This document shows positions 1 through 12,445 of a DNA stretch of 12,445 nt, in pieces. Each line of letters begins with the position of its first letter. Within the stretch, counting starts at the first letter, position 1. Source of the stretch: Planctomycetota bacterium (GTDB taxonomy: Bacteria > Planctomycetota > GCA-002687715 > DRQF01); contig WFTN01000547.1 of assembly GCA_015485455.1 (NCBI GenBank), positions 1-12,445 on the forward strand. Reading direction: 5' to 3'. A model generated the notes under the pieces. It did not search any database, was not told where the DNA came from, and saw nothing but the letters and a program-made list of their open reading frames with translations. The translations under genes and the position numbers were made by a program.

Positions 1-181
1 CTCCTTGCAAAGTGACAGAAGTCCCAGGAAAACCCGGCTGGGCAAAGTCATTGGTCACAGACCCACCTCCGGCATTAAAACGAAGATAAAGCAATTCTGG
101 CCGTTGCCCCATAACCCTGCCATCTAAGAGGCAGAAGACGAGGAAAACCAGGGGTAAAAGAACTGGGGGATCCCAAGACAT
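1..181 (-). CDS. Secreted LamG-like protein, N-terminal fragment
   Basis: The ATG is at 181-179 and the frame stays open to the window edge, giving 60 residues. The N-terminus is a typical Sec signal peptide: a hydrophobic core (VLLPLVFLVFCLL), then a short polar stretch ending near VMGQRPE. The mature start reads LLYLRFNAGGGSVTNDFA, which resembles the opening strand of LamG/concanavalin A-like domains in secreted PVC proteins, where a 'lYlrFn.g.G....D.a' pattern is common. A GGGAG sequence lies 4 bases upstream of the ATG. The gene follows the esterase-like gene on the same strand after 42 bases, so the two are probably co-transcribed. The rest of the protein lies outside the window, so its function beyond probable glycan or protein binding is unknown. 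The gene itself is fairly certain; the domain name is an inference from about 30 residues. Confidence 0.7.
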   Translation of the reverse strand, partial: MSWDPPVLLPLVFLVFCLLDGRVMGQRPELLYLRFNAGGGSVTNDFAQPGFPGTSVTLQG

Positions 182-223
182 CGGGCTCCCACTCTTTTTT
201 TCATTGTCATTGTGCCACATATT

Positions 224-3200
224 TTAAGGTCTCCTGTATGGCCTTCTCATGCGCCATTCTTGGACAAGTTTCTCAGTAGCAGACGCCCGATTCATCAAGA
301 TATTGTAGCCTCGCCCAGAGCGAAACGTTTGAAGCGGCTCGCCCACGGTTCCTCCTTGACTTCCAAGACCCAGGTTGTTGCCAAAGACTCGACCCGCACT
401 TGAAATATAGGCGCTGCGCACGAGGGGCAGGGGAACATCCCAATATGCGTAGAGACCCGTGTCTTGGCCCCAAACGGCGGTGGCTGTTTGAGCACTATCA
501 CCCACATAATCTATCGCGGTATAGTCGGTGTAAAATAAGACTGCGCCAGCCAGACTCGTGGGAGGAAGATCCACGTTATTCATACCGTTAATGGATGTAC
601 CCAAATCTGGGTCCATCGTCAGCCCAGATGCGAAGAACATCGAATCTTGCTTGTCCCGAGTCACAATTTTTGAGCTCACCGGAAAAGGCCAGCCAATCGC
701 CGAGACACCATAATAGACCGTGCCACTATCGGCGGCAGGGGGAAACACCTGCTGGGAAGGAATCGAAGGACAACCTGTAGGGGTGGCCAAAGCGTTCACG
801 TAAGCAACAATATCACTTGTTGGTACAAGACCCGAAGACCAATATTGGTCATCCTTATCAGATGAGAGAGGCGTTGCTAAATATTCGATGGCCTCATCTG
901 GCCGCATGTGAAAGCTATCGAGATCAACAGGCAGAGGGGGCGTGTTGCTATCTGTTGATTCGAACCAATAACCATTGTAGATGCCCCCATCGTAGAATTC
1001 TAGGATCGTCCAAGCCTCTACTTCACTTGGGGTAAAACTCATGCTCCCATCCCAAGCGATAGAATGGGCGCATCGCTTCAAAAATCGAATTTGATCTCCT
1101 GCCCGAAAGGGGCTGGGCACATTGACGGTGCTGGGGGAGCTTGTGATGTCTGCGGCACGCAACCAACGATTAGCACCTGCTGAGGGACGTGTGTCTTGGA
1201 GGCCATCAAAAAGATCAGCGAGAGAAGCAAGGCGTCGCACTGAGACACTCGACCCTGGGCTAATCGCCGTTGCCAAGGTGTCATTACTCGGCCAGTCATC
1301 TAGGGTCATGGTGCTGCCTGCGGCAGCATCCAAGAACCACCAATGCCCTTCTAATCCATGATCTTCGGGATTTGGACTTTGGTTCGTCGGCGACAGAGGA
1401 AGTGTGATTCGTCCTGGTCGTCTTGAAGACGTATCCCAGTCTTCTGAGATCATGGCGTAATACTCAAAAGATCCAGCCTCAGTGGGATAAATCGGTGTAT
1501 TGGGGTTGGTGGTGACAGAAACAGGATAGGCTGTGGTATTGGCGCTCGTCCAAATAGTCTGAGCACTTGCTTGGGTTGCAGTGTTGACGCGAACCCGCCA
1601 AAGATCAGGTGTCTGAAATGGGTAGCAAATCAAGTTAGCCCGGGGCACAGTAGAGGCCAGAGGATCATTCCGAGAGATCAACATGCGATCGAGACCGACG
1701 GGTGCGGTGCTGATAGTGCGAAAGGCGGCCATGGCTGACCCGCCCTTGAAAACAACTCGATAGAATTTCTCGTCGCTTCCGGCATTGACGGGGCGATTAA
1801 GAGTGAACTCAAATTCGTCTGGAGTGCCCGTGGGAGTGATGGTGTAATTCTGCAGAACAGTTTTCCATTGGGGATAGAACTGAACTGGTGGCCCTTCACT
1901 GAAAAGAGAAATACTGGTTTGGACTTCATAGTCACTGGCGGCGTTGCCCCCTCCCCCTTGGAAGGTGATGGTGATGCGCCAGTTTTTGAGCCCCATGTTT
2001 AACTTCTTCTTGATTGAAGTAATGCGAAAAGTCTTGAAAGGATTGTCTAAGTCGGAAGAACCAGCAACGGGAGTACCCGTCAGATTCTCGTGTTCATATT
2101 CGTTGCGATCGCCTTGGCCATCGCCATCCGTGTCCCATTCGCTCACACTGAAAGCGGCTTCTTGACTATCGGGCAGACCGTCCTTGTCGCTATCGACAAT
2201 GCCTCGAATATGGAGGTCAAAAAAATCAGCGAAAGCCTCAAAATCTTTTTGGTCCATGTCCCGCCAACCGTGCCTTTGGCCAAACCTTGGAAACTGAGAT
2301 AAGTTTGAAGCTGTGGCCCGGCCATCGTAAACAGTCTTGAATCGTTCGGCCTGAAAGGGAACAACAACAGAGTCCGTATCACCGTAGAGATAAAAAACAG
2401 GAGGGGCAGCCGAGTGGACTAAATCAACGATGTTATGGCCTGTGAACATCTGAGCCCAGTCGGTGGGAATAACCTGATAAATCGTGTTCAGGGCCATGTC
2501 GTTATTGTTTACGGCCCGATCAGCCGGGGGCGGAAATGGAAATGCAGCCGGATAAAGCACGGTGAACGATAGAGTGTCAAAGAGGACATGCTTCCAGAGA
2601 ACATCCCCTCCTGTTGCACTCGGTATTTTCTTCAAGTACCCCTCCGGAAGAAACTGCGCAGAAGGTACGCCATTGAGAGCATCGGTAAGCAGGCCACCAT
2701 TGGCAGGAAATTGAATCTGCTGGGCGGGGGGATAGTGAGTTGGAAGCCCTAGGTAGCTAGGCACGGGAAACCCTGAGGCGCTGAGGTCAACGTGGGCGAA
2801 GCCAGAAGCATTGCGCCTCATATAGCTGTCGTCCCCCGGAAAACGCCAATTGTAGGTATCAACTCCTGGGCAACAAACGGCAGTTGCCCCTACCCCGGAA
2901 TCGAGGAGTGTTTCCACTCCATTGAGGTCCGTCACCAGGGTGCTCTTTCTGAGCGATGCTTCCTTCATGGCAATGTCAAGGATGAAGAAAGCACCAGCAC
3001 TTCCCCCGAAGCCACCATATGAATTTGGATCCGACGGGTCTACGATCGGGAAGGGCACCCCGGCTGGGTGATTGGGAGGGGGAACTCCTTGGTTGAACTT
3101 CTTGATCTCAATCACAGATAGCTCAACGAATTCGCGTATTTCAGAAGAAACGTAACCAGGTTGAGGCAAGACACCACCACCTTGCAAGAAACTCGAAGGC

Positions 3201-3499
3201 GGATGAGTGATGATGAAAACAGTGTAACCACGCTGAAGAAGCCACTGCCATTGGTTGAGATTATCGCCGTCCCAAAATGAGTCTTTGTGGGACACAAATC
3301 CCGCACTGTCAACGGTAATTACACCATAGCCATTGGCCGCAGGGGATTTGGGAATTAGAACCACGACACCATTGTCTTGGTCATCAATATCAGCCCAGTA
3401 ATGAAGGGGTGGGGTAGATCGAGGGCGCGGAATCACATAGCGGTCAAAAGTCGCTAGGGACGTCGTTTGAGCGTGCAGACTTTCAAGCGAGAGAGACAT
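224..3499 (-). CDS. Modular alpha/beta-hydrolase (esterase-like), signal peptide out of frame
   Basis: This open frame encodes 1091 residues from the last ATG of a tandem repeat. Residues about 45-432 form an alpha/beta-hydrolase. The nucleophile elbow is GGSAG (Ser167), the likely acid is in YGDTDSVV (Asp374 or Asp376), and the likely histidine is in GQRHGW (His410). An ester-bond hydrolase is likely; the substrate is unknown. Residues 436-470 hold two thrombospondin type 3-like calcium loops (DSDKDGLPD and DTDGDGQGD). The roughly 600 residues after that are beta-rich, with no domain I can name firmly; parts recall the verrucomicrobial TIGR02597-type domain (WWFLDAAAGSTMTLDD, then a LADLF segment). 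The C-terminus contains TFRSGRGYNIL. The ATG at 3499 has no Shine-Dalgarno sequence, only CT-rich repeat upstream. The well-supported start is the ATG at 3563, which is one base out of frame. Residues 1-10 (ending ESLHA) look like the tail of a signal peptide cleaved before QTTS. As sequenced, the secreted form is therefore broken or switched off. Confidence 0.85.
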   Translation of the reverse strand: MSLSLESLHAQTTSLATFDRYVIPRPRSTPPLHYWADIDDQDNGVVVLIPKSPAANGYGVITVDSAGFVSHKDSFWDGDNLNQWQWLLQRGYTVFIITHPPSSFLQGGGVLPQPGYVSSEIREFVELSVIEIKKFNQGVPPPNHPAGVPFPIVDPSDPNSYGGFGGSAGAFFILDIAMKEASLRKSTLVTDLNGVETLLDSGVGATAVCCPGVDTYNWRFPGDDSYMRRNASGFAHVDLSASGFPVPSYLGLPTHYPPAQQIQFPANGGLLTDALNGVPSAQFLPEGYLKKIPSATGGDVLWKHVLFDTLSFTVLYPAAFPFPPPADRAVNNNDMALNTIYQVIPTDWAQMFTGHNIVDLVHSAAPPVFYLYGDTDSVVVPFQAERFKTVYDGRATASNLSQFPRFGQRHGWRDMDQKDFEAFADFFDLHIRGIVDSDKDGLPDSQEAAFSVSEWDTDGDGQGDRNEYEHENLTGTPVAGSSDLDNPFKTFRITSIKKKLNMGLKNWRITITFQGGGGNAASDYEVQTSISLFSEGPPVQFYPQWKTVLQNYTITPTGTPDEFEFTLNRPVNAGSDEKFYRVVFKGGSAMAAFRTISTAPVGLDRMLISRNDPLASTVPRANLICYPFQTPDLWRVRVNTATQASAQTIWTSANTTAYPVSVTTNPNTPIYPTEAGSFEYYAMISEDWDTSSRRPGRITLPLSPTNQSPNPEDHGLEGHWWFLDAAAGSTMTLDDWPSNDTLATAISPGSSVSVRRLASLADLFDGLQDTRPSAGANRWLRAADITSSPSTVNVPSPFRAGDQIRFLKRCAHSIAWDGSMSFTPSEVEAWTILEFYDGGIYNGYWFESTDSNTPPLPVDLDSFHMRPDEAIEYLATPLSSDKDDQYWSSGLVPTSDIVAYVNALATPTGCPSIPSQQVFPPAADSGTVYYGVSAIGWPFPVSSKIVTRDKQDSMFFASGLTMDPDLGTSINGMNNVDLPPTSLAGAVLFYTDYTAIDYVGDSAQTATAVWGQDTGLYAYWDVPLPLVRSAYISSAGRVFGNNLGLGSQGGTVGEPLQTFRSGRGYNILMNRASATEKLVQEWRMRRPYRRP

Positions 3500-3563
3500 A
3501 AGAGAGACATAAGAGAGACATAAGAGAGACCCGGCGCAAGGGCCAACGAATTGCCTTAATCAT
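3483..3563 (-). CDS. 26-residue truncated signal-peptide reading frame of the esterase gene
   Basis: The ATG at 3563-3561 is preceded by AGGAAGG with 6-base spacing, and a sigma70-like promoter lies further upstream. The frame begins MIKAIRWPLRR, a basic n-region, and continues VSLMSLLCLSYVSLA, a hydrophobic core, before a TGA at 3485-3483. This is a signal peptide cut short, because the frame is shifted by one base relative to the esterase frame starting at 3499 (a distance of 64 bases). The 11-bp tandem repeat lies inside this segment. Insertion of one unit would make the distance 75 and fuse the frames into a 1116-residue preprotein with a complete signal peptide ending at ESLHA. The fragment is best read as the true 5' end of the esterase gene. 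Whether it is switched off, mis-assembled or decayed cannot be decided from this one sequence. Confidence 0.75.
   Translation of the reverse strand: MIKAIRWPLRRVSLMSLLCLSYVSLA
3490..3530 (-). repeat. 11-bp tandem repeat within a signal-peptide coding region
   Basis: Three perfect consecutive copies of ATAAGAGAGAC (plus-strand reading) occupy 3498-3508, 3509-3519 and 3520-3530, preceded by an 8-base partial copy, AGAGAGAC, at 3490-3497. On the coding minus strand the unit reads GTCTCTCTTAT. Because 11 is not a multiple of 3, each gain or loss of a copy shifts the frame. Each junction also creates an ATG (3521, 3510 and 3499), one in each frame. Copy numbers of 1, 4 or 7 join the start at 3563 to the esterase frame; the 3 copies seen here do not. 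Confidence 0.95.
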
Positions 3564-3569
3564 TTTTTT

Positions 3570-3576
3570 CCTTCCT
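3570..3576 (-). promoter_or_regulatory. Strong Shine-Dalgarno for the start at 3563
   Basis: The minus strand reads AGGAAGG, then six A residues, then the ATG at 3563. It is a strong ribosome-binding site with good spacing. It marks 3563 as the natural start of the esterase preprotein, in contrast to the ATG at 3499, which has no purine-rich site. Confidence 0.8.
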
Positions 3577-3597
3577 ATTTACGCAATAAGTCCCCGC

Positions 3598-3625
3598 AGA
3601 ATAGTCTTTTCAAGAACGATGTCAA
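3598..3625 (-). promoter_or_regulatory. Sigma70-like promoter of the esterase gene
   Basis: On the minus strand a perfect -35 hexamer, TTGACA (3625-3620), is followed by a 16-base spacer and TATTCT (3603-3598, four of six matches to the -10 consensus). Transcription would start near 3590, leaving a leader of about 27 bases that contains the AGGAAGG site and the ATG at 3563. The arrangement fits well, and it shows that the mRNA would include the 11-bp repeat. The call rests on sequence match only; PVC bacteria do not always follow the E. coli consensus. Confidence 0.6.
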
Positions 3626-3834
3626 CCTAGATTTTTATGCAGGTAGCTGCAATCCCTGACCCTCTGCCACGGGGATGGGATGTCTATGATTCATGTCATA
3701 TCGGGTACCCGGTCAACTTCAGCGGCATGGATATCACCATGGAGCCTTGTGTTGGGGAAACGAGCCAGAGAATCTTGCCCTTTTCGAGCACCACCTCAAG
3801 CAAACGAAAACGGTCCCTGACATCGACTTGGGGG

Positions 3835-3869
3835 TTCCGCTGCTGCGGAATCGCACCATTTGGTATAAG
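3835..3869 (+). promoter_or_regulatory. Candidate sulfatase-operon promoter with overlapping dyad
   Basis: TGGTATAAG at 3861-3869 matches an extended -10 element (TGn followed by TATAAG). The -35 position (about 3841-3846) has no good match. It lies inside a perfect inverted repeat, TTCCGC-TGCT-GCGGAA, at 3835-3850, which could be an operator for a regulator that blocks or replaces -35 contact. A start near 3876 would give a leader of about 54 bases before the sulfatase ATG. The rest of the divergent region (3564-3929) shows one other short palindrome, CGGGTACCCG at 3702-3711, and no convincing gene. Confidence 0.35.
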
Positions 3870-3917
3870 GTGACAGGCTCGCTTTATTGCAACATCGCAG
3901 CGCGGGTTTTGTTTCTT

Positions 3918-3923
3918 GAGGAG
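3918..3923 (+). promoter_or_regulatory. Shine-Dalgarno deciding the sulfatase start
   Basis: GAGGAG lies 6 bases before the ATG at 3930, and the protein then opens with a signal peptide. This decides the start against the in-frame ATG at 3693, which would add 79 residues of no recognisable character and bury the signal peptide. Confidence 0.8.
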
Positions 3924-3929
3924 TCCTTC

Positions 3930-11088
<7,159 letters not shown>

Positions 11089-11148
11089 GTTTGAGGTCAT
11101 CGAATCTCAGTGACGCACACTCGATATTCCACGAAAGTTCATGGGAAG

Positions 11149-12237
11149 CTACTTCGACCGATTGCGACCCAAGAATTTCTGGCCCTTAGCCCAAACTAGA
11201 CCCAAGCCAGCGATAGGTCGGATCTCTAAGAGAGGCAACAAAAGGTGGGCTTCACCGGAGTTCTCAGCACCCCGTTTCTTAACTTCTTGGTGCAAGAGAC
11301 GATATTCCAAAGGAAAACGATTCGAGAGGAAACTCCCGATCTCTGCGATTCTCTCTTCGGACAATCCTGGATAGGGCTGCCAAGTACCGTCGTCACCAGC
11401 TAAGGGATCGCGAAAGAGAACTCCGTCTTCTCGCCCCATGTATTGCAAGGCAAGCGCCTCATTCTTTTGCTCATACTGGGACAAGAAAGCCTTGCGTCTT
11501 GCCGGCGACAGAAGGGCATGATTCCAAGGCTTTGAACCTTCCGAGTTCGAGTAGCTTTGCAGAGGAACGTCCAACACACGGGCTAGCTTGGGAAAAACAT
11601 TCACCAGACGTTTGAATTCAAGTGCGTCTCGATTGTAAGAAGGATTGACAACTCGTTGGGGAAAGGTGAAAGAGTCGTCTGCATCGATCCCTAGAACACC
11701 CAGAAAGTCCAAGAGAATATTCCCTTGGGCGAACTGTTGCCTTTCAAAGGCCCTCACCTGGATATTCTCTTTCTTGAACAATGAGGCCCAACGATCAAGA
11801 TAAGTCAAGTAGCTGTTTCTCTCATCTGGGGGAGTGTCATTCAAATAGGAGTCAAAGCTCAAACAGATTCCCCGACGCTTCACCGCCTGATTGTAAACTG
11901 ATTCGAGCCGCAGATCTTGGCGCCGAAGGTAGACAACGATTCGGCTATTCTCAGAGAAGACAGATCGCATCTCTTCTGGGCGTACATACATTCCCTCCCA
12001 GGAAAACAGAGGGTGTGCACCTGAAGGACAGTTGTGAATCAATGCTGGGACCTGTTGTCGGCTATCTTCGTCGTGCAGCAAAGACTGGTGTCCGCCAGAC
12101 ACAAAGTTCGCATCGCAGGAATGCTCAGGGTACCAGAATCCCAACTCCAACAAACGTAAACGGTTCTGTAGTAAGAAGTACTGGATACTTGAGGTACCAG
12201 TCTTAGGCATGCCAATATGCAAATAAGGGTCGTTCAA
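11149..12237 (-). CDS. PAPS-dependent sulfotransferase-like protein
   Basis: The protein has 362 residues. The N-terminus HIGMPKTGTSSIQ (residues 7-19) is the PAPS 5'-phosphosulfate-binding loop of sulfotransferases, and RIVVYLRRQDLRLESVYNQ (about 99-117) fits the 3'-phosphate-binding segment with its Arg and Ser (Ser113). There is no signal peptide or membrane span, so the enzyme is cytoplasmic. It would transfer sulfate from PAPS to a carbohydrate or other acceptor, probably in making a surface glycan. The start is TTG at 12237-12235: no ATG or GTG exists between it and the upstream in-frame stop (near 12301), and the next ATG (12210) would cut into the PAPS loop. The ribosome-binding site is weak (GGA only). 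The gene converges on the GH2 gene with 60 bases between the stop codons and no clear terminator there. Family assignment is good; the acceptor is unknown. Confidence 0.85.
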   Translation of the reverse strand: MNDPYLHIGMPKTGTSSIQYFLLQNRLRLLELGFWYPEHSCDANFVSGGHQSLLHDEDSRQQVPALIHNCPSGAHPLFSWEGMYVRPEEMRSVFSENSRIVVYLRRQDLRLESVYNQAVKRRGICLSFDSYLNDTPPDERNSYLTYLDRWASLFKKENIQVRAFERQQFAQGNILLDFLGVLGIDADDSFTFPQRVVNPSYNRDALEFKRLVNVFPKLARVLDVPLQSYSNSEGSKPWNHALLSPARRKAFLSQYEQKNEALALQYMGREDGVLFRDPLAGDDGTWQPYPGLSEERIAEIGSFLSNRFPLEYRLLHQEVKKRGAENSGEAHLLLPLLEIRPIAGLGLVWAKGQKFLGRNRSK

Positions 12238-12289
12238 GATGGAATAAGTCCAGAGAAATGAGGTCGAGGTCGACTCAGCCGGGGCTTCG

Positions 12290-12295
12290 ATTATA
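12290..12295 (-). promoter_or_regulatory. -10 element for the sulfotransferase gene
   Basis: The minus strand carries a perfect TATAAT at 12295-12290. The start of transcription would be near 12283, about 45 bases before the TTG codon. No good -35 hexamer is seen 16-18 bases upstream, so strength or dependence on an activator is unclear. The 174 bases between the two divergent starts (12238-12411) hold nothing else I recognise. Confidence 0.4.
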
Positions 12296-12411
12296 TGTTC
12301 TTAGATCAAAGATGAGTAAGGGAAAATCCGCCAATCCCATCAACAATTGAAGTGGCGCATCGAACAGGACTTCTATAGACTCGTCGAAACAAGGCCCCCC
12401 TGAGGATACCC

Positions 12412-12445
12412 ATGAATTCAACTTCCACCCTCTTCGTTTCGAAAA
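12412..12445 (+). CDS. Start of an unidentified gene, cut by the window edge
   Basis: The ATG at 12412 is preceded by GAGGA (12402-12406) with 5-base spacing. The eleven visible codons read MNSTSTLFVSK with no stop. This is too short to assign a function. It is divergent from the sulfotransferase gene and may share its control region. The good ribosome-binding site is the main support. Confidence 0.45.
   Translation, partial: MNSTSTLFVSK

Noticed and set aside
3693..3929. In-frame extension of the sulfatase to an ATG at 3693
   Set aside because: The extra 79 residues show no recognisable character, there is no good ribosome-binding site, and the ATG at 3930 has GAGGAG and opens a signal peptide.
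12208..12210. ATG start for the sulfotransferase at 12210
   Set aside because: It would remove HIG from the PAPS-binding HIGMPKTGT motif.
12347..12379. TTGAAG and TATAGA as a promoter for the gene at 12412
   Set aside because: The spacer is 21 bases, too long for a sigma70 promoter.

Overview
The window looks like part of a carbohydrate-degradation locus from a bacterium of the PVC group (Planctomycetota or Verrucomicrobiota). The evidence is large secreted modular enzymes, sulfatases, a LacZ-type enzyme with an added C-terminal discoidin-like domain, thrombospondin type 3-like calcium loops and a LamG-like secreted protein. This assignment is inferred from gene content; there is no marker gene.

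Layout from left to right. Positions 1-3563 hold two minus-strand genes for secreted proteins: the start of a LamG-like protein that runs off the left edge, and upstream of it a roughly 1,100-residue alpha/beta-hydrolase (esterase-like) protein. Positions 3564-3929 are a divergent promoter region. Positions 3930-11088 hold two plus-strand genes in a probable operon. The first is a double sulfatase fusion with a C-terminal F5/8 type C domain. The second is a GH2 beta-galactosidase-like enzyme that also ends in an F5/8 type C domain. Positions 11149-12237 hold a minus-strand, PAPS-dependent sulfotransferase-like gene that converges on the GH2 gene. A plus-strand gene begins at 12412 and leaves the window.

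The exported enzymes plausibly act together on a sulfated, possibly galactose-containing polysaccharide: ester removal by the hydrolase, desulfation by sulfatase domain 1, and removal of beta-linked sugars by the GH2 enzyme. The similar C-terminal domains could hold the sulfatase and GH2 proteins on the same substrate. The substrate itself cannot be read from the sequence. The sulfotransferase faces the opposite biochemical direction and may belong to synthesis of a surface glycan.

Two features stand out. First, the esterase signal peptide is interrupted by an 11-bp tandem repeat whose present copy number puts the well-supported start codon out of frame with the enzyme. One more copy, or two fewer, would restore a full secretion signal, so this may be a phase-variable export switch. 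Second, the sulfatase fusion shows complementary defects in its two active-site motifs. Domain 1 keeps the cysteine but lacks the motif arginine. Domain 2 keeps the arginine but has glycine where the formylglycine-forming cysteine should be. An in-frame A AAA AAG heptamer lies in the linker between the two domains.
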